From: Chitinophaga qingshengii
GTDB lineage: Bacteria; Bacteroidota; Bacteroidia; Chitinophagales; Chitinophagaceae
Direction of reading: 5' to 3'
NCBI RefSeq assembly: GCF_014529935.1
Contig: NZ_JACVFC010000003.1
Span: forward strand, 1,031,954 to 1,095,953
DNA length: 64,000 nucleotides
Shown one piece after another: positions 26,029 to 34,631 of the stretch. Under the pieces are notes generated by a model. It searched no databases. It was not told the origin of the DNA and saw only the letters and a list, made by a program, of their open reading frames with translations. The position numbers were made by a program, and so were the translations under genes. Every line of letters starts with the position of its first letter. Position 1 is the stretch's first letter.

Positions 26029-26714
26029 TGTATTGGTTTATATCCTTTGAGTGCAAACAGATCAGATGTCCCTTCCGGTTGCCGCAGTAACCGTTCTTCT
26101 TTCTCATCGGCGAAAACCTGCACAAAACCTGCTGTTTCCAGTATTTCCACATCCCTCGCCGGACGCTGATGCCGGGAGATGTCTAGCTGGCTTTTGATCT
26201 TATTCGCCTGTTCCATAATATCCGCCGGGTATCTTTCGTGTCCTTCCTGGCTAAACTGACAGGCGCCGAAGTCACCATCGAAGTTCAGCAACAATCCGCC
26301 AGGTTTCAGTACTTTAAAACATTCGGCGTAAAATGTCTGTATATCCGGTATGGTCCAGGTCATGAGCCGTGTAAATACCAGGTCGAACTGGTTTTCCGGG
26401 AAACAGAGTTGCTGCGCATCCATTACGTGGTAATCGATACGGAGATGGAGCGCTTCTGATACCGTTTTCGCTTCCGCGATCATATTCGCTGAAATATCCA
26501 CTGCTGTTACTTCGTAGCCTGCCTGCGCTAAAATATTGGCGAAGTAACCGGAGGCAGTACCTGCTTCCAGCACTTTGTTTCCTTTCAGTTGCGGTAATAA
26601 TTCCTTAAAGTAAGTCAGCCATTGCTGTGTTACCGGCTGCATCCATGCATCTTGCTTTTCTTCCCGCCAGATGGCACTTTGCTTATCCCAGTAAGCTGCT
26701 ATTTCCTGCATCAT
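26025..26714 (-). CDS. class I SAM-dependent methyltransferase in a metal-uptake operon
   Basis: A 229-residue soluble methyltransferase: motif I VLEAGTASGYFANIL, the acidic residue of motif II in VTAVDISANMI, and LVFTRLMTWTIPD later. It overlaps the binding-protein gene and the permease gene by 4 nt each, so it is strictly coupled to transporter synthesis. A transport operon does not need a methyltransferase, so it may modify the imported ligand or an intracellular metallophore. Which one is inference only. Confidence 0.8.
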   Translation of the reverse strand: MMQEIAAYWDKQSAIWREEKQDAWMQPVTQQWLTYFKELLPQLKGNKVLEAGTASGYFANILAQAGYEVTAVDISANMIAEAKTVSEALHLRIDYHVMDAQQLCFPENQFDLVFTRLMTWTIPDIQTFYAECFKVLKPGGLLLNFDGDFGACQFSQEGHERYPADIMEQANKIKSQLDISRHQRPARDVEILETAGFVQVFADEKEERLLRQPEGTSDLFALKGYKPIH

Positions 26715-27721
26715 AATAGTGTAATTAATTTGTTACCGTTAGTTTCACCGTAATATTTTATCATCATTTTTTTTACTTCTTCCAATGATGTTTCCGGAGC
26801 TTCTCCTGCCGCCCATGCTTTGATACGCATAGATGCCGTCAGTGACTTGATTGTATGCGGATTATAGAAAAACATCGGCATCAGGTTAAAGATTGCTTTC
26901 TGTTTCACAGCAGTGATAGCTGACAATTCCTTTTTCGCATAAAACAAGACTGCCGGATCATTCCACATCACGATCATATCCGGGTTCCAGCTGATCAGCG
27001 TTTCTGCGTTGACGTTAGGTTGATCTACCGGCGCCGTACATACGTTGGATACCCCGGCAAACTCCAGGCAATCGTTCATCATGCTGTTACGCCCGGTGGT
27101 AGCGTAAATGCGGCCATTGGCCCAGGTGAAATAGGCTTTTTTCCGGTCTTTTTCCCGTACGGCGGCAGCAGCTGACTGCATCATTTCGAACTGTTGTTTC
27201 GTATAGGCCACCAGTTCAGCGGCCCTTTCCGTGGCGCCTAAAAGTTGACCTACATCTGCCAGCTCCTTTAACACCTGTTCATATTTTTCGGAAGAAGCCA
27301 GGTATACCGCTATGCTCATTTCTCCCAAAGCCTTAATAGTACCTTCGCTCATGTGTTTGGCAATGACAAGATCCGGTTTGAGCGCGATGATACTTTCGAG
27401 ATTAGCCGTTTCATTACTACCCGGAATAGCCAGACGCTTGTTTTTGATCCGGTCATCGATCAGACTGTAGGGAATAAATAATTCCTTGTCGGCGTATGTC
27501 TCCGCCGGTATTCCCACCAGTGTATGTTGCATTTGCAGCATAAAAATGGCGTCCATCATGGGATCAAACAAACACACCACCTTTTCGGCGGGTTTGTTTA
27601 ATACCACTTTATGCCCTTGTACATCCGTCAGTGTGATAGCTCCTTCCTTACGCTGCTGCCGCCCGGGACCGCAGGCTGAGAGAAAGACCAGCAACGCTGA
27701 CAATAAAAAAACATGTCTCAT
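26711..27721 (-). CDS. periplasmic metal-chelate binding protein (FecB/BtuF type)
   Basis: A 336-residue lipoprotein (lipobox LLVFLSAC, Cys17) with the class III binding-protein fold: DVQGHKVVLNKPAEKVVCLF at the start of the domain, a long helix linking two lobes, and the C-terminal lobe SWNPDMIVMW. It would capture a chelate or ion released by the TonB receptor. It lies 9 bp after the receptor gene and overlaps the methyltransferase gene by 4 nt. Confidence 0.85.
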   Translation of the reverse strand: MRHVFLLSALLVFLSACGPGRQQRKEGAITLTDVQGHKVVLNKPAEKVVCLFDPMMDAIFMLQMQHTLVGIPAETYADKELFIPYSLIDDRIKNKRLAIPGSNETANLESIIALKPDLVIAKHMSEGTIKALGEMSIAVYLASSEKYEQVLKELADVGQLLGATERAAELVAYTKQQFEMMQSAAAAVREKDRKKAYFTWANGRIYATTGRNSMMNDCLEFAGVSNVCTAPVDQPNVNAETLISWNPDMIVMWNDPAVLFYAKKELSAITAVKQKAIFNLMPMFFYNPHTIKSLTASMRIKAWAAGEAPETSLEEVKKMMIKYYGETNGNKLITLL

Positions 27722-27730
27722 GTGATGGTT

Positions 27731-29881
27731 TTATAAGTTAATGGTAAGGGCACAACGGAAATTCCGGGGTGCTGTCTGTACCCAGTAATACATATTGTTC
27801 CGTTTCCAGGCAGTGCTGTACAGGTGATCGTTCAGGATATTGTTGACGATCAGGTTGATGCTGTACTTTTTCCGGGAGTAGCCGATACCCGCATCCAGTC
27901 GGAAAAAATCCTTTAATGTTTCCGGATTGGCATTAGTATATCGTTCTGCCCTGCCGGCCATATACTGATAACCGGCAGATACGGAGAGTCCCTGCAGTTT
28001 ACGAACCGGCAAAGCGTAGTTCAGCCAGGTATTCTGGATATGTTTGATCCTGTTGGGCGTTGCCATGCCTACCATTTCCGGGTTCTTCTCGTCCTTCGTG
28101 ATTTTCGATTCCGTAAAAGCGTAGTTCATGACCACGTTCAGGCCTTTGGCTACGCGGCCTCTCACATCCAGCTCCACGCCTTCTGACCTGTTTTCTCCTG
28201 TCTGATAAATATCGTTGGACACCGGGTCTCTCAGGATAGTACGCTTGCGGTAAATCTGGTACACGGACAAAGTCGTGTTCCAGGTACCATCGTGCCAGTC
28301 TTTTTTGATACCCGCCTCGTAACTCTTACCCGTCAACGGTTTCAGTGGCGACTTATCATAGGCCACCCCTGCCTGCGGTAAATAAGAATGATCATATAAA
28401 GCATACACGCTCATGGCAGGCCGCAGCATATAACTGATACCCAGGCGTGGCGTTACCACCAGGTCGTTTGCATCCGTTTGGGTGCCGTATTGATTAAAAT
28501 CCGCGTTGGATTGGGTTATACGGAGACCTGCATTTAATTTCAGTTTATCCGTTAACGATACTTCATCCATTACATAGGCCGAGATATAATATAAATGGCC
28601 TTGGGTACGGTTGCCTTCACCATTGATATCATTCTCCGAATCAAAGGAGCCGCCGATACCATGGTTGTTGATCACGTTGCCGTATACCGGGTTGGATATA
28701 CTCAACGGATATACGGTGCTGGCTGTCCCCCAGGTGTCTGTTGTATTATTTCTTTTATCGTTGAAGTCGATACCGGCCAGGAGCGCATGTTTGACAGTGC
28801 CTGTCCGGAACCGGCCCTGGATATAGGCTTGCGTAGAAAAAGTATTGTAACCTACACCGTCGTATACATAATACCGGTTCAGTATATCCGGGTTATCGTT
28901 GTTTTTACCATACACCCAGAATATGCTGCCATTGTATTCGTTGTTGATGTTACTGATACGGGCCGTCAGGTTCCAGTTGTCGTTGAATTGATGTTCTGCC
29001 GTGAAGAAAAGGCTGTGATCCTTCGCTCTGTAGGGTCTGGTGTTGGGATCAGATATGGAGAAATCAACCGGCAGCGTGCCAAAACCATAGGGTGATATCT
29101 GTGCTTCACTCAGCAACATATAATTCATACCCTGGTAAATGTATTCCAGCGTAAAAGATGTTTTTTTACCGGCTATATATTTTACAGAAGGTGCTATCAA
29201 TATGCGGGTATTATTATCGAACTTCATAAACCCTTTGGTACTCATGCCCATCATATTAAAGCGGTACTGCCATTTCCCTTTGGTGTCCAGTGTACCACCC
29301 ATATCAGATTCGGCGCGGAAAAAATCGAAACTGCCATACATCATTTTAAATGTGTGGTGTTTTCTGCCGGTTGGCTTTTTGGTAACGATGTTGTAGGAAC
29401 CTGCAGGATCGCTGAGAGCCGACATAAATCCAGCCGGACCTTTTACAAACTCAATTGTTTCAATGATAGCCGCATCATCTCCCAGCGGACCTTTAATTAA
29501 TGGTCTAAGGTCTACGCCGTTCCGTTGCGCATTGATATATCCGCCGCGTGTATAGATATCCGGCGACACAGCATTATGCAGTTCTTCGCGCATCGTGCCG
29601 CTCACGTTGCGGGTAGCGCTTTCAATGATATTATAGACAACCTGGTCTTTTAAAACTTCAGCACTGATAATTTGTATATTCTGTGGTGTTTCTATCAATG
29701 GCGATTGTAATCGCAAATCGGAAGAGATCTTACTAAGATTGTACTTCTTATAGTATTTACTGGTCACCGTTAGTTCGTCCAGTGACATCACCTTTAATGA
29801 ATCCGGTGTCTGCCGCTCCTGCGCAGCAACACTCAGATATGAAAAGGCCAATGCCGCCATGGACATAGTTTTCCTAAGCAT
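27731..29881 (-). CDS. TonB-dependent siderophore-type receptor
   Basis: A 716-residue outer-membrane receptor: signal peptide ending in VAAQ, a plug domain (LDELTVTSKYYK, SPLIETPQNIQIISAEVLKD, TIEFVKGPAGFMSALSDPAG) and a 22-strand barrel ending in FRCALTINL, the terminal hydrophobic pattern required for assembly. The plug matches the FhuA/siderophore subgroup. It is the first gene of the metal-uptake operon. Because the neighbour operon contains urease and nikR, nickel or a nickel chelate is the leading candidate substrate, but iron siderophores cannot be excluded. Confidence 0.88.
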   Translation of the reverse strand: MLRKTMSMAALAFSYLSVAAQERQTPDSLKVMSLDELTVTSKYYKKYNLSKISSDLRLQSPLIETPQNIQIISAEVLKDQVVYNIIESATRNVSGTMREELHNAVSPDIYTRGGYINAQRNGVDLRPLIKGPLGDDAAIIETIEFVKGPAGFMSALSDPAGSYNIVTKKPTGRKHHTFKMMYGSFDFFRAESDMGGTLDTKGKWQYRFNMMGMSTKGFMKFDNNTRILIAPSVKYIAGKKTSFTLEYIYQGMNYMLLSEAQISPYGFGTLPVDFSISDPNTRPYRAKDHSLFFTAEHQFNDNWNLTARISNINNEYNGSIFWVYGKNNDNPDILNRYYVYDGVGYNTFSTQAYIQGRFRTGTVKHALLAGIDFNDKRNNTTDTWGTASTVYPLSISNPVYGNVINNHGIGGSFDSENDINGEGNRTQGHLYYISAYVMDEVSLTDKLKLNAGLRITQSNADFNQYGTQTDANDLVVTPRLGISYMLRPAMSVYALYDHSYLPQAGVAYDKSPLKPLTGKSYEAGIKKDWHDGTWNTTLSVYQIYRKRTILRDPVSNDIYQTGENRSEGVELDVRGRVAKGLNVVMNYAFTESKITKDEKNPEMVGMATPNRIKHIQNTWLNYALPVRKLQGLSVSAGYQYMAGRAERYTNANPETLKDFFRLDAGIGYSRKKYSINLIVNNILNDHLYSTAWKRNNMYYWVQTAPRNFRCALTINL

Positions 29882-29983
29882 ATCGAATAAAAGAAATTAA
29901 CTAATGAAAATTGGCAAAGTAGAAGTTCCGGGAATCAGCGGAGTGTAGCCATGTATGCCGGTAGAAGTAGCAAGAATTTTATT

Positions 29984-29996
29984 TTCGTGACACGAA
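29984..29996. promoter_or_regulatory. perfect palindrome in the divergent receptor/urease intergenic region
   Basis: TTCGTG-A-CACGAA is a perfect 13-bp inverted repeat lying 103 bp upstream of the receptor start and about 157 bp before the plus-strand gene at 30153. It is a candidate operator, possibly for NikR or an iron/nickel regulator. No experimental basis. Confidence 0.35.
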
Positions 29997-30152
29997 GGTC
30001 GTTTTTTTTATGGTAGTACAAAACTTTCGCGCAGAAAAAATTTCCAACGATATGTTAAAAGATTTATAACAACGTAGAATAAATTGATCAAGCTCTTGTT
30101 GTTTACCAACTTTTTACTACTTTCGCTGCAATTCATACACAGTCACGCTTCT

Positions 30153-30509
30153 ATGCGATTATCGAAATACACATATCAGTTTATTCGCCGCATTTCCGCC
30201 GTATTCGCCATGTTGTTGTTCACATGGGTGACTGTTAGCATGCCATATATTCTCATTAAACAAGCAGAGAACAAACACAAAATATATTCTTCTGTCAGTA
30301 AAGAAGATAGCAGCTCCTATTCCGGCATTAACGAAGAACGGGTAGAAGAAGATGCACCACTTTCCGAATACCTTTGTGACAGGAAAGATGCTGTCACTGT
30401 TGTGATAGACCATGTTCAGCACATTATGGGAGAAGATACCTTTTATCTGGATAACCATTCTCTCGAATTAATAACCCCGCCTCCGGAACGCCCGCTTACC
30501 TTAGCCTGA
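30153..30509 (+). CDS. small membrane-anchored hypothetical protein upstream of urease
   Basis: A 118-residue protein from the ATG at 30153, with one membrane-spanning stretch (about residues 14-33, VFAMLLFTWVTVSMPYILI) and an acidic, strand-poor exterior. A TTG at 30084 would add 23 hydrophobic residues and is less likely. No family recognised. It is divergent from the metal receptor operon and upstream of ureA, so it may belong to the same regulon. Confidence 0.45.
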   Translation: MRLSKYTYQFIRRISAVFAMLLFTWVTVSMPYILIKQAENKHKIYSSVSKEDSSSYSGINEERVEEDAPLSEYLCDRKDAVTVVIDHVQHIMGEDTFYLDNHSLELITPPPERPLTLA

Positions 30510-30524
30510 TTTTATTTTCGTTTC

Positions 30525-30745
30525 TATGATGAATAACGTGTAGAAGGCGTTGTTCTGTCCAGCCATTTTTTCAAGGTTGTCATTTGTTGCATTCGTGCTC
30601 GTTTTCATTATGAATAACGTGCAGGGTATGCTGTGCTGTACTGCCTTTTTAAGGCTGTTACCTGTGCGTCATCCTCTTTCTTTCCCTCATGCATACCGAC
30701 TTAAAACGTTGTTCCGTTCAGCCGTTTTCCGGCTGTCCCTGCGAT
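30525..30745 (+). repeat. three diverged hairpin units in the 5' region of the urease operon
   Basis: The 311-bp stretch between 30509 and ureA holds no credible gene. Two units start with the same 12 bases ATGAATAACGTG, at 30529 and 30610, 81 bp apart. Each unit, and a third degenerate one, carries a short hairpin: CAGCC...GGTTG, GCCTT-TTT-AAGGC, and CAGCCG...CGGCTG. The first of these includes a G-T pair. The function is unknown; they may be transcript structures or remnants of repeats. A weak promoter-like TATTTTCG (7 of 8 to TAnnTTTG) is at 30513. Confidence 0.45.
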
Positions 30746-30756
30746 AGCTGTGTCCG

Positions 30757-30771
30757 GGTATGTAGCATACC
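30757..30771. promoter_or_regulatory. perfect palindrome 50 bp upstream of ureA
   Basis: GGTATG-TAG-CATACC is a perfect inverted repeat; an 8-bp palindrome CTGTACAG follows directly at 30771. The half-site core GTATG resembles the Escherichia coli NikR half-site, though the spacing is much shorter. Candidate operator for the urease operon. Confidence 0.4.
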
Positions 30772-30820
30772 TGTACAGCTGTGCACCAAGAATATTACAT
30801 CATAAAAAAATACAATTACT

Positions 30821-31126
30821 ATGCATCTAACCACCCGGGAAATTGAGAAGCTGTTATTACACCAGGCAGGAGAGCTTGCTGCCAAACGGCTAAAGCGCGG
30901 GGTGAAATTAAACTACCCGGAATGTATTGCCTACATCTCCAGTGAAATCATGGAACAGGCCAGGGATGGCAAAAAATCAGTAGCAGAGCTCATGGAATGG
31001 GGCACGAAGCTGTTGACCAGAAGCCAGGTCATGGAAGGGGTCCCGGAAATGATTCATGACGTTCAGATTGAAGCGTTGTTTCCCGATGGGAACAAACTCG
31101 TGACCGTTCATAGCCCCATCCGCTAA
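30821..31126 (+). CDS. ureA: urease gamma subunit
   Basis: A 101-residue protein, the usual length of UreA: MHLTTREIEKLLLHQAGELA at the N-terminus, YPECIAYISSEIMEQARDGK in the middle, and VPEMIHDVQIEALFPDGNK at the end. It is a structural subunit of the (alpha-beta-gamma)3 urease. First gene of the urease operon. No signal peptide is seen, so if the enzyme is exported it must travel with the alpha subunit. Confidence 0.96.
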   Translation: MHLTTREIEKLLLHQAGELAAKRLKRGVKLNYPECIAYISSEIMEQARDGKKSVAELMEWGTKLLTRSQVMEGVPEMIHDVQIEALFPDGNKLVTVHSPIR

Positions 31127-31159
31127 CATCAGTTGCTTAACCTGTTAAATGAAATTATT

Positions 31160-31531
31160 ATGATACCCGGAGAACTTATTCTGAAGAAAGAAGATATTAT
31201 CTGTAATGCAAAAAAGAAAACAGAAAGAATAGAAGTGAAAAATACGGGAGACCGCCCTATCCAGGTGGGTTCACACTTCCACTTCTTTGAAGTAAACAAG
31301 GCACTTGATTTTGACAGGAACCGTTCCTTCGGTATGCGGCTTAACATTCCGGCCAGTACCGCAGTCCGTTTTGAACCAGGAGAAAAAAAGATGGTGATCC
31401 TCGTCGAAATCGGCGGTAAGAAAAACATCTACGGATTCAATAACCTAACCGACGGCAACGCTTCCGAAAACAGCGTTAAAACCGCCGCCATTGCCAAGGC
31501 AAAGAAGAACAATTTCAAAGGCGCCAAATAA
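31160..31531 (+). CDS. ureB: urease beta subunit
   Basis: A 123-residue UreB: MIPGELILKKEDI at the start, then DRPIQVGSHFHFFEVNKALD and the RNRSFGMRLNIPASTAVRFE block. It contributes to the trimer interface of urease. The ATG at 31160 gives the family's canonical MIPGE start; the longer frame begins with a TTG at 31133. A Lys/Ala-rich C-terminal tail (KTAAIAKAKKNNFKGAK) is slightly longer than usual. No signal peptide. Confidence 0.96.
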   Translation: MIPGELILKKEDIICNAKKKTERIEVKNTGDRPIQVGSHFHFFEVNKALDFDRNRSFGMRLNIPASTAVRFEPGEKKMVILVEIGGKKNIYGFNNLTDGNASENSVKTAAIAKAKKNNFKGAK

Positions 31532-31546
31532 CCGGCAACATTTGAA

Positions 31547-33445
31547 ATGCATTCACATTTCATTAAATACAACAGTATGTCCGAGAATAAAGAGAATAGA
31601 AAAAAAGGTGGTACCTGGAACCGGCGGGAATGGATTAAAATCGTTGGGGTAACCACCGCCGGCTTAACGGTAATGGGGCTCAACAAGGCCTTCGCCCAAA
31701 ACAGCAACGAAGTAAGGTTTGAGAATGGTAACCTTTATATCAAACGGGATAAATATGCTTCCCTGTTCGGTCCTACTACCGGCGATAAAATGCGGCTGGC
31801 CGATACTGAGCTGTTTATTGAGATAGAAAAAGACTTCCAGGTTTACGGAGAGGAAAATAAATTCGGTGGTGGGAAAACCGTGCGGGATGGCATGGGACAA
31901 GCCGCTGCGGCCCTGGATAAAGACGTACTGGACATGTGTATCCTCGGCGCCGTGATCATCGATCACTGGGGCATTGTAAAAGCCGACATCGGTATCAAAG
32001 ACGGTAAAATCAAAGCGATCGGCAAAGCAGGCAATCCGGATGCGCAGGATGGCGTAACACCAGGTATGATCATCGGTCCGGGTACCGAAGTACATGGTGG
32101 CTGGGGGTATATCGTTACTCCGGGCGGTGTGGACACACACATCCACTTTATCTGCCCGGAGATCATCGACACAGCGCTGTACAGCGGCCTGACGACTCTC
32201 ATCGGCGGTGGTACCGGTCCGAATGATGGTACCAACGCCACCACTGTTACCTCCGGTAAATTCTTTATGGAGAAGATGCTCCATGCATCCGAAGAGCTGC
32301 CTATCAACGTCGGCTTCTTTGGCAAGGGCAACGTATCCAACGAAGAAGCCCAGGCGGAAATGATCCGTGCGGGTGCTTTGGGCATGAAAGTGCACGAGGA
32401 CTGGGGCGCCACACCATCCACCATCGACATGGCGCTGCGGGTAGCCGATAAATACGATACCCAGGTAGCCATACACACCGATACCTTAAACGAAGCAGGT
32501 TATCTCGAAGACACCGTTAAAGCCATCAACGGAAGAGTGATCCACACCTTCCACACGGAAGGCGCCGGCGGCGGGCACGCACCGGATATCATCCAGATCG
32601 CGATGTATCCCAACATCCTGCCGTCTTCCACCAATCCTACCAAGCCCTATACCGTGAATACCATCGCCGAGCACGTAGACATGCTGATGGTATGCCATCA
32701 CCTGAGCCCGGCCATCAAGGAAGACGTCGCCTTTGCCGATTCCCGTATCCGTCCTTCCACGATTGCAGCAGAAGATATCCTGCATGACCTGGGCGTTATC
32801 AGTATGATGAGCTCCGATTCCCAGGCCATGGGTCGCGTAGGGGAAGTGATCACCCGTACCTGGCAGACCGCCCACAAAATGAAGGTACAACGCGGTGCGC
32901 TGCCCGAAGATAACAGACAGGGCAACGACAACTTCCGGGTAAAAAGATACATGGCCAAGTATACCATCAACCCCGCAAAATCACACGGCATCGATGAATA
33001 CGTAGGTTCCATTGAACCCGGCAAAATCGCCGACCTCGTAGTGTGGAGACCGGAGTTCTTCGGTATCAAACCCGAGATGATCTATAAGTCAGGTATGATC
33101 GTGGCATCGAAAATGGGTGATCCCAATGCTTCCATTCCCACACCGCAGCCTGTGCTGTACCGGAAAATGTATGGCGCTTATGGCAACGCGCTGGCACAAA
33201 CCAGCTACAACTTCGTTTCCAAAATATCCATCGAGTCCGGCAACATAGCCAAATTGGGGCTGAAAAAGAAATCGCTGCCGGTAAAAGGATGCAGAACCGT
33301 ACAGAAGAAAGACATGGTACACAACAACGCCATGCCTAAACTGGAAGTAGATCCGGAAACATACACCGTCAAAATAGATGGCAAAGTAGCCACCTGCGAA
33401 CCACTGAAGGTACTTCCGCTGGCGCAGCGTTACCTGCTGTTTTAA
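31547..33445 (+). CDS. ureC: urease alpha subunit with a twin-arginine signal peptide
   Basis: A 632-residue UreC, about 60 residues longer than usual at the N-terminus. All catalytic residues are present: His198 and His200 (DTHIHF), carbamylated Lys281 (GMKVHEDWGA), His310 and His336 (HTFHTEGAGGGHAPDI), the flap Cys383-His384 (MVCHHL) and Asp424. The extension contains NRREWIK (Arg26-Arg27), a hydrophobic stretch and AFAQ at 48-51, a Tat signal with an AxA cleavage site. Tat moves folded, cofactor-loaded proteins, so nickel insertion could precede export. The start at 31577 (MSENKENRK) is equally possible and keeps the signal. Confidence 0.95.
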   Translation: MHSHFIKYNSMSENKENRKKGGTWNRREWIKIVGVTTAGLTVMGLNKAFAQNSNEVRFENGNLYIKRDKYASLFGPTTGDKMRLADTELFIEIEKDFQVYGEENKFGGGKTVRDGMGQAAAALDKDVLDMCILGAVIIDHWGIVKADIGIKDGKIKAIGKAGNPDAQDGVTPGMIIGPGTEVHGGWGYIVTPGGVDTHIHFICPEIIDTALYSGLTTLIGGGTGPNDGTNATTVTSGKFFMEKMLHASEELPINVGFFGKGNVSNEEAQAEMIRAGALGMKVHEDWGATPSTIDMALRVADKYDTQVAIHTDTLNEAGYLEDTVKAINGRVIHTFHTEGAGGGHAPDIIQIAMYPNILPSSTNPTKPYTVNTIAEHVDMLMVCHHLSPAIKEDVAFADSRIRPSTIAAEDILHDLGVISMMSSDSQAMGRVGEVITRTWQTAHKMKVQRGALPEDNRQGNDNFRVKRYMAKYTINPAKSHGIDEYVGSIEPGKIADLVVWRPEFFGIKPEMIYKSGMIVASKMGDPNASIPTPQPVLYRKMYGAYGNALAQTSYNFVSKISIESGNIAKLGLKKKSLPVKGCRTVQKKDMVHNNAMPKLEVDPETYTVKIDGKVATCEPLKVLPLAQRYLLF

Positions 33446-33457
33446 AATCACGCAAGG

Positions 33458-33916
33458 ATGATCATTATAGAAGAAGTATTGACTAATCCGTCTGTAGGCA
33501 ACAGAACAAAGGACATTTTCGAGATCGAATGGTATGAGACCACCAAAACCATTATCCGGCGTCCTACGCAGTCGGGAATGGAATTAGTGATCAGGAAAAA
33601 TAGCAGGGTACCGCTGGCCGATGGCGATATCCTTTGGATGGACGATGAAAGATACGTTGTGCTGGTGATAAAATCCTGCGAGTGTATCGTGTTTACACCG
33701 AATACACTAAAAGAAATGGGGATTATTTGTTTTGAAATCGGCAACAAACATATCCCCATTTATATTGATGATGAGAATAACATCAGTGTTGCCTACGAAT
33801 CGCCTTTATATGTGCAGCTGCAACGGGCTGGGTATGCACCCCGCATCGAAGAAAGGAAACTGTTGCAGACACATATGCTGCGGGCCAACGGCCATGGTAA
33901 CACTACAAACTATTAA
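33458..33916 (+). CDS. ureE: urease nickel chaperone UreE
   Basis: A 152-residue UreE. The N-terminal domain (MIIIEEVLTNPS) has strand-rich peptide binding and the C-terminal metallochaperone domain has GIICFEIGNKHIPIYIDD with the conserved His, then YESPLYVQLQRAGYA. It delivers nickel to the UreDFG complex. The C-terminal His-rich tail of some UreE proteins is absent here, leaving only scattered His residues (QTHML, NGHGN). Confidence 0.93.
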   Translation: MIIIEEVLTNPSVGNRTKDIFEIEWYETTKTIIRRPTQSGMELVIRKNSRVPLADGDILWMDDERYVVLVIKSCECIVFTPNTLKEMGIICFEIGNKHIPIYIDDENNISVAYESPLYVQLQRAGYAPRIEERKLLQTHMLRANGHGNTTNY

Positions 33917-33919
33917 CCA

Positions 33920-34606
33920 ATGCAGAAACTATTAACGCTGTTGCAGGTCAATGACTCCATGTTCCCCATAGGAAGTTTCACGCATTCCTATGGACTGGAG
34001 TCTTATGTGGATGCCCGGATTGTCAATGACAACAGTTCCGCCGCCGAGTATGCCCGCACTATGCTGGAGCACAGCATTTATTACAACGACGCTGCTTTTC
34101 TGTATAAAACCCTCTGTCTGCCTGCCGGTAAAAAGGGATGGGACCAGCTAACGGAGCTGGATACACTGGTAACAGCCATAAAAGCATCTTACGAAATAAG
34201 AGATGCCAGTAAAAAGCTGGCCATCCGGTTCCTGAAACTGACGATGGAACTGAAGCCCTACCCTGCCTGTAAAAAATATGCGGAAGCCATACGGCAGTCG
34301 GCATTGCATGGGCATTACGCCATCGCCTTCGGGTTGTATGTAAAAGCAGCCGGTATCGCCACAGAAGATGCATTGAGCGCATTTTACTACAATACCCTGA
34401 ATGGTATTATTACCAACTGCGCCAAAGCAGTACCCATCAGTCAGACAGCCGGACAGAAAATACTGTTCAACCTGCAGCCTGTCATTGCCAGACTGGTGAA
34501 AAAACAAAAAGACATGGACGAGCAGCAACTGGGCTTATGCTGCATAGGACAGGAAATAAAGTGTATGCAACACGAAAAGCTGCGTACCCGCATTTACATC
34601 TCCTGA
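33920..34606 (+). CDS. ureF: urease accessory protein UreF
   Basis: A 228-residue all-helical protein with the UreF N-terminal motif LLQVNDSMFPIGSFTHSYGLE and later YNTLNGIITNCAKAVPISQT. It works with UreD and UreG to load nickel into the carbamylated urease active site. It starts 3 bp after the ureE stop, in the usual UreE-F-G order. Confidence 0.93.
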   Translation: MQKLLTLLQVNDSMFPIGSFTHSYGLESYVDARIVNDNSSAAEYARTMLEHSIYYNDAAFLYKTLCLPAGKKGWDQLTELDTLVTAIKASYEIRDASKKLAIRFLKLTMELKPYPACKKYAEAIRQSALHGHYAIAFGLYVKAAGIATEDALSAFYYNTLNGIITNCAKAVPISQTAGQKILFNLQPVIARLVKKQKDMDEQQLGLCCIGQEIKCMQHEKLRTRIYIS

Positions 34607-34631
34607 TCATCAAATTTTAAACTCCCGTAAC

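Noticed and set aside
30550..30747. Possible 65-residue Phe/Leu-rich ORF before ureA
   Set aside because: It spans the hairpin repeats, has no start context or family match, and the repeat structure explains the open frame.
31664..33451. Several minus-strand ORFs of 100-270 residues opposite ureC
   Set aside because: They lie fully inside ureC, which has complete family motifs; composition is that of reverse-complement shadow frames.
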